Assembly (NCBI GenBank): GCA_014607495.2
Contig: CP053157.1
Location: 1,798,001 to 1,862,000 of the forward strand
Source of the DNA: Carposina sasakii
Taxonomy: Eukaryota > Arthropoda > Insecta > Lepidoptera > Carposinidae
Direction of reading: 5' to 3'
Length of the DNA: 64,000 nucleotides
Below are positions 34,143 to 45,590 of this stretch, piece by piece. The notes under the pieces are model-generated. The model was not told the origin of the DNA. It ran no database searches and worked only from the letters and a program-made list of their open reading frames with translations. Position numbers and translations under genes: made by a program. The stretch's first letter is position 1. Each line of letters begins with the position of its first letter.

Positions 34143-34857
34143 CCAATTTAATAAAATTATTTGTTTGTGATATACAGATTGTTACAGTATTTCTAATTTG
34201 GTAGATATAGCCACTATGTCATCCGCCTATTTGGCATACAAATTAATTTTAGTTTATCCTAGAAAAAAGGACCTAATGCAAGTACCCCTATAATATACAG
34301 CGAGGCATCCTTAAAACACATTGTTTTGTGAGCTTAAGCAAAATAAATCTTGGCCCAAAACAACAGCGTCAATGAAAGATGGTAGGTAATCTGAGATACC
34401 TACTTATGCATTACCGTAGAGAGGAGGAATAAGAGTGGTGATCACTCTACGGAGGCTTCCACAGGCTTTGTAAATCGCATCCATATGTGTCAGGCTTTGT
34501 TTTTTCATTGAGGGTTTCGTTAAAATTTCACGATTTGTTGCGAAGTGAATACTTGTAGTCGGCCGGCCCCATATTCGCTGATTGCTTTTGAAATTCAAAG
34601 ACTTATTTTGTTAAGTTATTAGCACGAATTGTATACAACAACATGAGTTATCAGCCTATGTGGGATTAGCTAACTAGGGAATTGCAAATTAAGCAATCTT
34701 TTATTTGTGGTTTTTTGCGTGGGAAGTTTTTTATCCAACCAACTGTATAAATCGAGCATAACGTAAATGAAATTATTCTTAACATTATCATTCATTTTAA
34801 CATACTATACTCGTATTTATTATAGGAACAGGGACATTATGTTCTCTAAGAGACATA
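34143..34857. other. intergenic
   Basis: Nothing recognised. Confidence 0.35.
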
Positions 34858-35027
34858 GGCTGATTTGAGAGTCACGCTGACGTGCGCTGACGGTCGGCGC
34901 TGATGGAGTCAATTTGTACTATGTAGTTACAGGTAGCGTTTGAGTCGCGCTGGACCGCTCAGCGCTGATGGCCATACAAATCGACCCATCAGCGCACGTC
35001 AGCGTGACTTTAAAAACAGCCCATGGC
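34858..35027. mobile_element. foldback MITE, ACGCTGACGTGCGCTGA arms
   Basis: 'agtcacgctgacgtgcgctg' on the left is matched inverted by 'tcagcgcacgtcagcgtgac' on the right, with GGCTG/CAGCC outer ends. CpG-rich against an AT-rich flank. Confidence 0.65.
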
Positions 35028-35150
35028 ATAGGTACACAAAAAAGGACTATTGCCTTATAGTGGACGAAAATTATTGTGGCCTTTTATTAGAAAACTCATT
35101 ATGATTTCAGTTGTTATTCATTAGTTTAACTAACTATATATTTCTAGAAT

Positions 35151-35403
35151 TCATACTGAATTTATTTAATGTACAGATTTTAATGTTGCAAAATTGTCAC
35201 TTAGCTCGTGCATCGGAAAGCACGTAAAACCGTTGGTCCTGCGCCTGATCTCTCTCCGGTCGTGTCGGCTTTCCGTCCCATCGGACTATGAGAGTAACGG
35301 AATAGAGAGTGCATCTTGTGCACTATAATATCTCCTGCGTACCTGGCCAATCTCCGTAGAGGTTGGTCGCCTTGGCCGAAATACGGTCGGAGATCATCAT
35401 CAG
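35151..35403 (+). mobile_element. retroposed LINE 3' end/SINE, 12-bp TSD
   Basis: Contains 'gcatcggaaagcacgtaaaa', 'cctgatctctctccggtcgt' and an ATC tail. Flanked by tatttctagaat at 35139-35150 and 35404-35415. An opposed copy is at 35990-36155. Confidence 0.75.
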
Positions 35404-35415
35404 TATTTCTAGAAT

Positions 35416-35989
35416 AGTAACTAGTCTGTTGTTTATATAATCACATGTCTGCAAATTCTACAATATAATATTAATATACGTACAATGTGCGAGTAAGTTT
35501 AAATTAGTTTTACAGACTATCCTGCAAATTAATTAGAATGCCGAGATTATGTGGACTGTGTGTTTGCATTACATTTCTGTTTAAATTTTGAGCATACCTA
35601 CATTTGGTGTATTAAAATATAGGTAGATATATTTTAGTAGCGTAGTACAGAAAAAACTCATTAAAATGGGATTGAAGAACTACAGATTACATTTTACTTG
35701 CGAAACGTGTGCGCGGGTGAACTAATGATGTAGGTTCTCGTTTCGTCTAGATTTCGAATGGATTTGGTAATTACTATTTGAACTCGAATGTGAAATCTAT
35801 TGAAATGTCACAATGCTGTCGACCTGATATACATTTTTAGAAGGGCATACCTACTGCTTCTGATATACTTTATATAGTAAACTTGTGGGTAGTGTAGTGG
35901 ACTGTGTACTTATTTATCCTTAATAAACAATACTTTAACTATGTATCTTTGTATACAGTTGTTAACTGTCCCAAATAAATAAATAGAGT
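35416..35989. other. intergenic
   Basis: AT-rich; nothing recognised. Confidence 0.35.
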
Positions 35990-36155
35990 GAGACTCAGTA
36001 GATATTATAGTGCAGAAGTGTGTAAGCAAACAGAGGTGCACTCTCTATTCCCTCACTCTCATAGTCCATGGGATAGAAATCCAATACGACCGGAGAGAGA
36101 TCAGGCCCAGGACCTATGATAGTACAGCCTCTTGCTTTCCGAGGTAAGAACTAGA
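35990..36155 (-). repeat. inverted copy of the 35151-35403 repeat
   Basis: 'ggtgcactctctattccctc', 'tacgaccggagagagatcag' and 'ccttgctttccga'-like words read as the reverse complement of the previous element. Truncated. Confidence 0.55.
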
Positions 36156-36586
36156 TGAATGGCGAACGTCTGACCCATGTCATGATCAGTTACTTAAAAC
36201 ACAAACATCTATAATTAAGTAAATACATGAAGCTGACAACATCATAACTTCATTTATTTAAAAAAGCTTAGGTTCCAGAGCGTGTCAAAGAACGTAATAA
36301 TATAAATACATATCTACATACACTCAAAAAACATAACTCGTCCTCTTCCAGCGTAGACAGAATAAAACACGAGTTCCAATAGTAGTGTTTCCTATCTATC
36401 TATTTAACCACAATACCGCAGCGACGCTCGGAGTTGTACAATTTCGTTATTTAGTTCGGATATGTACTAATAGTTTAAATTGTTCTCATGTCCGTCCAAT
36501 TTGCGGCACTACCTGCAGTGGTGCTCCTAACTAAATGGACAAAAGACTGCATGCTCATTGCATGTGTTAAAAGTTTGATATACGCT

Positions 36587-36836
36587 CATGAACGTATAAA
36601 GAACAACGGACGTAATGCTGTTAATACACAGATTGAAGCACCGTAATGTCGTCGCGTTGCGCATGTATGCGTATTTTCTAGTAGGCGTCGAGCTTACTAT
36701 CATATGGTTTGTATGTGTGGGTGGATAACGCGTCAATACACATCCTTACTCTATGGAATATCGTTACCGAGCTTACTATGAATGCTTCACTCTGTGTATT
36801 GACAACACCCTGTCCGTTATTCTTTATACGTTCATG
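36587..36836. mobile_element. MITE family H, copy 1
   Basis: CATGAACGTATAAAGAACAA at the left and 'ttctttatacgttcatg' at the right. About 90% like 37963-38203. An atatacg direct repeat lies on both sides with a one-base offset. Confidence 0.7.
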
Positions 36837-37954
36837 ATATACGATAATACGTTGATTTTTTTTTGTTTGCTCATTGTAAAGTGATTTAGTACTTAGTGCT
36901 GTCTGAATAAATACCTTGTCAATTGGTCGAGTACATACGGACAGACCGTCACTACGCCTGTGCAGATGCGGGGATTCACTAGAATACATCAGCTGCATCT
37001 TCTTTCGTGCATGACGTAAGAGTCGACTAAGAAACTCAGGGGCGTTCTCTTAGGCGATTCGCTATCAAATCGTCACTGATCATGATAATGGTCATACACA
37101 GAGTATCTAGAAATAGCTTAACGCTTAATTGTTCAAATCTTATCAAATGAACTATTTGACACAAGCTACTCGTAGTTATACCTAAGTTATATAGCATCCT
37201 TTGCTATAAATAGTCAATCGTAGAAGGGTGTTAAGTTAAGGGTAAGTGCGCACTTGAAACAATTTGAGTAGAACCTGAAAGCTTTCCCATGTTCTGCTTC
37301 ATGGCAATAGCACCAATTTAATTGCATTTTCGCTTCAAATGAGATCGTACAATTATTTACTGTACTAGGCAACAATTCTCCTAATCTTTATCATTGTTTT
37401 CTAAAGGCAAATTTTTTAAAGTCAGATAGACTATGTGAAGGGTAAATTTGATGCTTTCTTTCTCTAAATCATATATAGATACTTATGGACACGGTTGTGT
37501 TGATGAAATTTATTTATTTATTCATTTAAAGAACATAAAGCATAGTACATGTAACAGATCCAGCCTAATACTTAACTAAAGCCAAATGAAGTAAACAGGT
37601 CCGCAGTATCATAAGGTTCTCATCATATGTGACTGACAGCATCAATTTTATCCTTTTTAATCCTAAAATTCAAGGCGATCAGCTGACTATTAAAAAGCCC
37701 ATTTAAAGACATACCTATGTGTGTAGGTACCTATATGTTTGTATGTATATCTATAAAGCTGCAGCACCTAAGTATAATTGCCTTTAAGTTCCCTTTCCTA
37801 ACAACTAAACGTAATAGCAGCCATAATTCAGTGCCTTGACTCATGCAATACCATTTTAACGTAGTACATTACGGTGGTGCATGTGTGGGGCACATACATC
37901 GCCTTTTCGAACACAAACAGCAAAGATTAACGATGTAGATAGTACACAATGTTA
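36837..37954. other. intergenic
   Basis: Contains a 'catcagctgcatcttctttc'/'acgtaagagtcgactaag' repeat fragment (36988-37085) and at 37615-37705 a decayed half of the 2896-type MITE. No gene. Confidence 0.35.
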
Positions 37955-37962
37955 TATACAAG

Positions 37963-38203
37963 CATGAACGTATGAAGAACAACGGACGTAATGCTGTCAA
38001 TACACAGATTGAAGCACCGTAATGTCGGCGCGTTGCGCATGTATGCGTATTTTCTAGTAGGCGCCAAGCTTACTATGGTTTGTATGTTTGGATAACGCGT
38101 CAATACACATCCCTACTCCATGGAATATCGTTGCCGAGCTTACTATGAATGCTTCACTCTGTGTATTGACAACACTCTGTCCGTTATTCTCTATACGTTC
38201 ATG
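37963..38203. mobile_element. MITE family H, copy 2, perfect 8-bp TSD
   Basis: 241 bp, CATGAACGTATGAAGAACAA to 'tctctatacgttcatg', flanked by tatacaag at 37955-37962 and 38204-38211. The 8-bp TSD points to a hAT-type transposase. It sits in the left terminus of a MITE A. Confidence 0.85.
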
Positions 38204-38207
38204 TATA

Positions 38208-38733
38208 CAAGGTGTTAAGCTAAATGCTATTAATATAGCCCACTATACCTATAATACCGAAACGAAACGAGATTATCCGGCAGAAGACCAAAGTGACAGG
38301 ACATAGTCTCGAAATGTAGCAGACTGAAGTGGCAGTGGGCCGGCCACATCTGTCGTAGAACCGATGGACGGTGGAGTAAACGGGTTCTCAAATGGAAACC
38401 GCGCCTCGGCAAGGGTAGCGTTGGGCGACCTTCGGCCAGATGGACCGATGACTTAAAGAGAACGGCTGGTAGTGACTGGATGGCAAAAACGGGAGATCAA
38501 GCCATGTGGCGTACACTGGGGGAGGCCTACGTCCAGCTGTGGACTGCAATAGGCTGACGATGACGATGATGACCTATAATGACCTTTTTTATTAAAAAAA
38601 AAATTGAGACATGTTTATAATGTTTATTTTTCAGATAGTATGGAGAATAAGTAATTAAAGTACTCAGGAAGGTTCATGCAATCTTTAAAATATAAAAATT
38701 TCTCCTAACATACCCTTAGGTTACACCCCATAA
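38208..38733. mobile_element. MITE family A, interrupted by a LINE
   Basis: The left arm ('gtgttaagctaaatgctatt', 'atagcccactatacc') and the right part ('catgtttataatgtttattt', 'acatacccttaggttacacc') are split by the RTE fragment at 38256-38571. The outermost left end is itself broken by MITE H. Confidence 0.65.
38256..38571 (+). pseudogene. 5'-truncated RTE LINE, reverse-transcriptase C-terminus
   Basis: From 38321 to the TGA at 38555-38557 one frame encodes RLKWQWAGHICRRTDGRW, then RWTDDLKRTAGSDWMAK and WRTLGEAYVQLWTAIG-stop, the canonical C-terminus of lepidopteran RTE elements. A frameshift or stop lies just upstream. It has a GATGAC tail and acctataat TSDs (38247-38255, 38572-38580). 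This copy links the many 'gtccagcagtggactgcaat' repeats in the window to RTE. Confidence 0.88.
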
Positions 38734-39517
38734 TAATTAGAAAGTTTAATCAACAACATGTGTATTAATGTGCTTGTAATGGTGTAAGATTTTATTTCAG
38801 TCCTCTTCTGTTCTACTGCACTAATTACATAGAAATTAATTACTTATGTAAATCATAGTAAAGTCTACAAGCGCCAACTGCCTTTAAACTCGGATAGTTT
38901 GATCCTCTAATAGCACTAATATGTATTGTATAGGCTTGCTCTCCAAAATGTACAAGAAGTCAGAAAATAAGTACAAAATATCTGCTGTAAAAATATCAAA
39001 AGTATACCTACTAGGATCTGGCTTCTCGTTGCGACTGTAGTGTCTTGTGTTCGTGACCATGAGTCCACAGATCCGAGGATGTAGGGCCCGGTGGTGGGCG
39101 AACCTCCGATGGAGACCAAAAGTAATAAACAATCTCACATTTATTTTTATAAATTGTGCACTTATTAGTTTTGGTTAATATACTCGAATCAACGAAGTGA
39201 GCCTTACTTTCCTGTTCCATATCATAGATATAAAAAGGAAAATTCTCTTTAGGTAGGTACCTAAATTGCTCTGTGGCTATTCTGTATCATAACACCTCTA
39301 TGCACTGTTTGAGGGGTGCATTAGAACTGCATTTTACCTTAACAATACAGGGGGATGGTAATTACATGCGTTAATGAGACTTTAATGTAAGGGTGGTGTT
39401 ATTTATAGAAACCCACTGTCAATAATGTGGAAATTATTTACATTTGAAGAAAGTAAGCTCGAGATAAACTTTTTTATAACCTTTCCTTCAAATTCCCAAC
39501 TTTCGCTATCACAAGTG
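38734..39517. other. intergenic with a family I fragment
   Basis: 39060-39115 carries 'gtagggcccggtggtgggcg', one arm of the 55856-56183 foldback. Nothing else named. Confidence 0.4.
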
Positions 39518-39625
39518 GTTTGCTGGAAGAAATCTCTTATAGGGATAAGCACGCCTTTGTACATTGTCAATGTAAAATGTTTTCCATATAAAATGTCTGT
39601 GTACAATAAAGAATAGAATAGAATA
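39518..39625 (+). repeat. 3' tail of a Jockey/CR1-type LINE
   Basis: 'ggtttgctggaagaaatctc', 'gggataagcacgcctttgta', 'tgtacaataaagaatagaat' and an (AGAAT)n end. Better preserved than the copy at 103-215. Confidence 0.6.
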
Positions 39626-39892
39626 GAATTCCGAAAGATAATCCGGTCTTCAAAAAACTTTTAAAAAGTCTTAGCGTAGACGTTTACTAACTTCCTTTGA
39701 ACTGTAATACATTTAGGAAAAGTAGGTAGATAGCAGATTTTAATCGGGGTGCAAAATTCATTATTATTAAATCATTGGTGACAGGTGACAGCATATTGTA
39801 AATGTTACTTACGTGCTGTTCTATATGTGCGAAAGACTTCCCTAAATTGATAAGGAACCAAACATCTTTTATTCTCATAAAACTTTTCATTC

Positions 39893-40075
39893 ATTATCGT
39901 CGTCGTCAACCTACAGCAGTCCACTGCTGGACGTATGCCTTCCCCAACGCATGCCACAAGGCTGTAGACTGCCATGGAGGGTTTTACCCATAGTTACCAC
40001 GCGGTCGTAAGATACCCTCGGGCAGTGTGATGGCATGGTATAAATTCTACTCTGCCGGCGGCGCCATGCGGCTAA
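39893..40075. repeat. RTE-tail/SINE-like repeat
   Basis: 'cagtccactgctggacgtat', 'ggctgtagactgccatggag' and 'ctctgccggcggcgccat'. Followed directly by a Helitron-like repeat. Confidence 0.65.
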
Positions 40076-40091
40076 TCTTTATTTATTTATT

Positions 40092-40400
40092 ACTAGTGGA
40101 CGCCCGCGACTCCGTCCGTGTGGACTGCAGAAAAAAACAAAATGTCGAAATTATCCGGGATAAAAACATTTTCCCGGGATAAAAAGTAGCCCATATCTTA
40201 AGTGGGACCTGTCACAATATATTCCTGAAAACTGTATCGAAATCGGATCAGCCATTTCTGAGATTAGGTGCACAAGCGCACAAACAGACAAAAATTTCAA
40301 AAATCATTCTTTTGGGTACTATTGCGTTAATATAGGTCACTTATAATATATAGGTAATATTTTTTCTCATATATATTTCATGTACAGACAGCGATCCGTT
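40092..40400. repeat. Helitron-like lepidopteran repeat
   Basis: 'actagtggacgcccgcgact', 'cccgggataaaaagtagccc' and 'cagacagcgatccgttac'. About 85-90% like 41137-41458. Confidence 0.7.
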
Positions 40401-40413
40401 ACATTTTTATTAT

Positions 40414-40504
40414 TTGTCAGAAGTGGCACCATGTGGTTCTATCGGCCCTTGGTGCTCTGTCTACCCCATAAGGGATAAAGGTGTGATTATATGTATGTGT
40501 GTAT
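40414..40504 (+). mobile_element. SINE family D, 3' fragment
   Basis: 'gtcagaagtggcaccatgtg', 'gataaaggtgtgattatatg' and a TATGTGTG tail. Confidence 0.6.
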
Positions 40505-40849
40505 AGATGTATAGATAGAAGAAGATAGATAGATAGTAGGTAATAAATACTTGCTATTTTCAGGATGTTTAGAGGTTAATAACCTATTCAAATAATCATA
40601 CGTCGGCCAGCGGAAGGGTAATTCTAATACACCTAACCACAGGTAGTCCGGATCATCCGTGCCGGCAGTTCCGGTAAACCAGTCCGGTCCTAATCGCTGC
40701 GGTTTCATCCGGCACGCTTTACCCGGATAATGAGTGCGATTCTAAAGCTACGGTCTAATTTGTGTTTTAAATTGGATTTACGGATAATTGTTGCCCTTTA
40801 TTAATGAGAATTTGGTGTTAGTATTAAACGTGTGTATACATGATATCGT

Positions 40850-41048
40850 ACGAGGCGATAAAGGGTTTCCGGGAGGTGGGCAGCAGCGCCTCCCGTACTG
40901 ACAACATAGTCCGAAAATCACACTGCGGTCACCAACCCGCCTTCCCAGCGTGGTGACTATGCGCAAAACCCCCCTGTGGCTGTAGCCTTGTGGCGTGCTC
41001 TGGGGGAGGCCTACGTCCAGCAGTGGACTGCAATAGGCTGAAGAAGAT
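40850..41048. repeat. RTE-tail/SINE-like repeat, opposite orientation
   Basis: 'gggaggtgggcagcagcgcc', 'gtggcgtgctctgggggagg' and 'cagtggactgcaataggctg'. Confidence 0.65.
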
Positions 41049-41136
41049 ACATGATATACATACCTAACAAACGTGGCTGTGTTTCCGAAATGGGGTAGCC
41101 AGGAACCGCAGATCCGTATATAGGTACTCTTATTCT

Positions 41137-41458
41137 GTACTAGTGGACGCCCGCGACTCCGTCCGTGTGGACTACAGAAAAACAAAATGTCGAAATTATC
41201 CGCGATAAAAATATTTTCCCGGGATAAAAAGTAGCCTATATGTTAAGTGGGACCTGTTACAATATATTCCTGAAAACTGCATCGAAATCGGCTCAGCCTT
41301 TCTGAGATTAGCGTGCACAAACGCACAGACAAACCGACAAACAGACCATTCCAAATATCATTGGGTCCTATTGCGTTGATAAAGGTCTGCTATAATATTT
41401 TTTCTTATATATCTTTCATGTACAGACAGCGATCCGTTACATTTTTATTATATGTATA
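41137..41458. repeat. Helitron-like lepidopteran repeat
   Basis: 'actagtggacgcccgcgact', 'aaactgcatcgaaatcggct' and a terminal 'ttattatatgtatag'. Confidence 0.7.
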
Positions 41459-42001
41459 GAATAGATAATAATTATTTATTGATCGATCGGCATAATTATT
41501 GAAATTTTGAGCAGCCTGTACAAAAGCAGCATGCACATTCAAAGATCTTACGCCTTTGCCTTTTTAATATCAATAAAGTTACGTATAATTTCAAATAAAT
41601 TTTACCAAACATTTGCTGAACTCGATGACGACGGCATAAAAAAAAAACAAAAAGGCCTTCAATCCTAATGATTCACGGTAGATTTAATTCATTCGCACCG
41701 ATGTGGAATTTGGCGCTGATGGAAAAAACATTGGAGCGTCAAATTGGTCCCGCCCCTGAGGTTACGTTCGTTGTTACGCTTGGCATGGCAACACTGTTGG
41801 CTGGGTACGCCAATATTGTCCTTTTGCACGAATCAATTTCGATGCGTACCTACGTGTGTCCATTATCTAGGTATTGTCTGTGGTATTTTCCCTCTTTATT
41901 GTCTCTGGTCACTAAATTGTTAGGGAGCAGACTCAGTTGCCCGAATCCCTGTTGACTCGTGATCACATCAGGGTTATACACTGGTGGTAAACTGGTGTGA
42001 T
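41459..42001. other. intergenic
   Basis: A 95-codon open frame (41668-41955) starts with ATG and has no family match I can recognise, so I do not annotate it as a gene. Confidence 0.3.
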
Positions 42002-42493
42002 TAAGGCTCAATTTACACCCTGCGGAATGGAAGCGTCAATTTCGCCTCATGACGCAGGAATTCGCTGGAATGATCGAGCATTCCCGCGAATTCCCGAGCA
42101 TTCCAGCGAATTCCCGAGTGGGCATGAAGGACGTTCCGTTGTTTAGTTGACTTGGATCTTATTTTTATATCGCACAAACAATCATATTTTTGCACCAAAT
42201 GGATCAACTTTTCATCTTCCATGTTTTTATGTAATAGCACGCACATAACCTGTTTCGTAGATGCTTCGACTGTGACGACTTCCCGACGTTCGCCCCACTT
42301 CCCGCGGATTCCATAGACGGTACCGGAGAATTCTCGAGAATGCGCGAGGATTCCGCTGAAGACGCGCGTCCAATTTTTTGGCTCGTATTTAATTTGTGTG
42401 TTACACCATTGATATAAAATTCATTATGCTATATACGATTACGTATCAAAAAGTCGCTTCCGTTCCATTCCGCGGCGGTGTAAATTGGGCCTA
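42002..42493. mobile_element. MITE with AGGCTCAATTTACACC ends
   Basis: Left AGGCTCAATTTACACCCTGC plus 'ggaatggaagcg', matched on the right by 'cgcttccgttccattccgcg' and 'ggtgtaaattgggcct'. The subterminal 'cgaattcccgagcattcc' units repeat. About 490 bp, no coding. Confidence 0.65.
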
Positions 42494-43141
42494 AATGGAT
42501 TTTTTACACATGGTAACACGGTGCTATCAATTGTAATAGGTACCATACCTAGTCTATGAAATGAAATGATATTAATGAATCTAATCTCTAAACCTAATGA
42601 ATTCGTAAAGATAATACATAATGGCATTCTCTGTGGGATGTCTATTTTCGAATATGCAATCCCTGTGCTGGTGCGGAACTTCTCTAGAATAAATCAGCTG
42701 CACTTCCTTCCATGCATGGCGTAAGAGTCGACTAAGGAACTTGGGCATTCTCTCAGGCGATGAGGTAGCAACTTGTCACTGATCATTTACATCTGTTCCA
42801 GCTATACTAAACGTGGCTGTAGGTTCTCCTTCGTGATTCTGCAGCTTTGGTTACCCCGTTTTAGAAATCCAGCATTGTGTATAAAAAGTTTACAACCATA
42901 TTTGTTATAAAAATATAAATAGAAATTTAGTCTTACATTTAGATAGTCTAGAATCGCAGTAGATATAATCTTTACTTTTATTATCATCTATTTGAACGTA
43001 TTTTAAAATTAAAAACATGGCGCATTGTCCCCTTTTATATAGGTTTGTCACGTTTTTCCGAGAAATCTCTAGCGCGATGTCTAAAGAGCGACGTTCCGTG
43101 TTTACCTCCGTCCGACTTATGATATGGTCTAAGTTATAAGA
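42494..43141. other. intergenic
   Basis: 42690-42790 holds the 'aatcagctgcacttccttcc' / 'cgtaagagtcgactaagga' repeat fragment. No gene. Confidence 0.35.
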
Positions 43142-43288
43142 TGGGTTGACCACCTGTCACTACTAACCGAATTTGTACATCTCAACTATACCCTCAAATT
43201 TGGTCAGAAGTGGCAGCATGTGGTTCTATCGGCCCTTGATGCTTTGCCTACCCCGTAAGGGATAAAGACATGTCTGTATGTATGTACT
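43142..43288 (+). mobile_element. SINE family D, partial
   Basis: 'gaccacctgtcactactaac', 'gtggttctatcggccc' and a TGTATGTATG tail. Confidence 0.65.
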
Positions 43289-43319
43289 AACTACTTACTA
43301 ACATAGCATGTGGGTATGG

Positions 43320-43383
43320 CTTAGATTAATGATAGGTCTTCGCTCCGCTCTCGGAGAGAAGCGGAGCGAATCATTATTATAAG
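43320..43383. mobile_element. 64-bp hairpin element with perfect 8-bp TSD
   Basis: CTTAGATTAATGATAGGTCT to 'gcgaatcattattataag', with a further CGCTCCGC/GCGGAGCG stem at the centre. Flanked by gggtatgg at 43312-43319 and 43384-43391. Reads as the reverse complement of 33161-33209 with an enlarged loop. Confidence 0.7.
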
Positions 43384-43638
43384 GGGTATGGTATGCGAAA
43401 CCAAGTAAATAATATCAATTAAAATACCACGAATTTTTTTCGGAATATCCCGACAAAAAAATTCTGTGGATTTTGCTCCATCATGAATATTTGAAGTCAG
43501 CCTCTGGGGAATCAATATTGTCATAATCTCTGTAGTAAACTTACTACATTTTTATTCATGCATAAAAGCACCGCCTATATACCTATATTAATTTGTACAC
43601 TTTGTTGTATAGGGTGTATCGGAAGGGGCATGTTATGA

Positions 43639-43753
43639 CGTCGGGCGTCGGTTGGATGCAGGCTGCTTCCGACCGGTCGGAGTGGAGGTTGTTGGGGGAG
43701 GCCTATGTCCAACAGTGGACTTCTCAGGGCCGTAAATGATGATGATGATGTTA
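43639..43753. repeat. LINE/SINE 3' end with GATGATG tail
   Basis: 'ggatgcaggctgcttccgac', 'gtccaacagtggacttctca' and a (GAT)n tail. Flanked by short ttatg repeats; it splits a decayed MITE A whose left end is near 43612. Confidence 0.6.
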
Positions 43754-44693
43754 TGTCGTAGAAATAACATCTCTGAATCTTACCCCTTGAACCGCAGTCA
43801 GGACAAACACATGATATCAGGTAACGGCAAGCAGACTGCATCACGTAATGCAGCTTAGAGCTGTCGGACATGCATGTTCACAGTCTTACTCTAAAATCTA
43901 TGGAAAATATAGCATTATCACACAATTATTTAGGTACTCACTTAGCCAGCCATATTACTTTAAACTTTATATACAAGAACATATTGGTGGCGTTATCTTC
44001 AAACTTCAACATCCACAGAAAATTTCATCACAATCGACTGAGCCTCGCTTTATTGTTATTCGATATTAATTTTTATATAGGAGGTACGAGTAATGATAGG
44101 GGTTACAACACAATCATGTTTTTTTTTCAGATACATAGTATGGAGAATCTATTTATATAAAGTAACATGACCTGACTAATTCACCAACGCCGAGGCAAAA
44201 CTACTGAAGCTAAAAACGGGGTTTCCTTTTGTGACGTATACTCGTAGGAACACGAAAAGGGGTTTCCCCGATTTCAGTTCCTAACTTATAAAAATGTTCA
44301 TACAAATATATTATTTCAAATTACAAATAAGGTTAGTTTATTAAGGTTAGTTTCTTTATAGTAGATTATTTTCATGACATTTCACTTAACCTACCCTTTA
44401 CAACTTGTATACTATAAGAAGATAAGGATTTTATTAAACTCTACCCCCTAAACTTATTTGCAGTCCTATCGATACATACTCAGTACGAGGCAATAACGCC
44501 TCAATTGCTATACGAGGGAGTGAGTAGGTAAATACAGACCAAGCCAGGCGCATGAAGTAGAGACTGAATTTAACCTTTCATTCACTTTACATGGTAAATG
44601 TCAGGGATTTCAAGTATTTTGGTTACTTCCAGGTTCATGTTGAATTTGCCAAATAATCATACGTTCCAGTTTGACATTAAAATATGTGAACAA
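43754..44693. other. intergenic, decayed MITE A remnants
   Basis: 44104-44160 and 44345-44411 resemble the middle and right end of MITE A. No gene. Confidence 0.35.
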
Positions 44694-45065
44694 CCTGTAT
44701 TGTATTTTCGTTGCCACCCTTTACGAAGGGTACGTACTCTATACATCAAATAAAGTAAGTTGATGCCAAACGAATTGCTGGGAAACGATGTTAATTTCTT
44801 TGAAATTTTTTTTTCGTTACTTGATCGGGCGGAATTTATAGTGTCCAGTGTTTGGGTTAGTTTTTTTATAGCCAGATTTTAATTATTTTTCGTGAAAAAA
44901 TCTTGTTACACGTGTCTATGTGCATTTATGCAGAAAAACGTAGTCTATTTACTCAACTTTGAACCCTATATCTTGGGAACCAGACATGCTTTTACGGAGA
45001 AAAATGATCGTGATGAGGTGAGATTCCGTGGTATTCGGGAACTTTGACGACCAAAAAATATCCTG
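44694..45065. mobile_element. MITE family B, copy 3
   Basis: 'ttcgttgccaccctttacga', 'catcaaataaagtaagttga' and 'gaccaaaaaatatcctg' at the right end. The left terminus is decayed. Confidence 0.65.
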
Positions 45066-45266
45066 TATAGGGTGAAATATGGAACGCTTGACTCTTCATA
45101 ATGATTTTGAAGTAGAAAATCACATACATACAAACTTTGTATACACACGGCTGTGTTTCTAAAAATGGTGTAACTAAAACTGCGGAATCGTAAAGGAGAT
45201 ACCACAGTAATAATCAGTTTAAATAACGTCAGAATTTTGGGATTTTCCTGATCCCATGAAATAAAT

Positions 45267-45579
45267 AAATACCTACATATAATCACGCCTTTATCCCTTA
45301 CGGAGTAGGCAGAGCACCAAGGACCGATAGAACCACATGGTGCCACTTCTGACCAATTTTGAGGGTATAGTTGAGATGTACAAGTTCGGTTAGTAGTGAC
45401 AGATGGTCAGCCCATCTCGCCTACAAAACACCAAGACCCTCTTGTCCCTCTACTGACTTGTACAGTATGCCCGGGAAGAGAAGCAGCTGTAAGTATTATA
45501 CGTTTTTTTTTCACTCCCAGAGCAGCATAGAAGAACCCAGAGCAGCAAAGAAGAACCCAGAGCAGCATAGAAGAAAGCG
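45267..45579 (-). mobile_element. SINE family D with triplicated 21-bp end, 11-bp TSD
   Basis: The 3' tail with 'aatcacgcctttatccctta' is at the left. At the right, the unit 'cccagagcagcatagaagaa' occurs three times in tandem (45516-45575). Flanked by atgaaataaat at 45256-45266 and 45580-45590. Confidence 0.75.
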
Positions 45580-45590
45580 ATGAAATAAAT

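Noticed and set aside
41668..41955. 95-codon ATG-initiated frame
   Set aside because: No family signature, splice context or neighbouring exon. The length is within chance for this window.
45520..45575. Tandem repeat considered as a CRISPR-like or satellite array
   Set aside because: Only three 21-bp units with no spacers, wholly within a SINE D end defined by its TSD.
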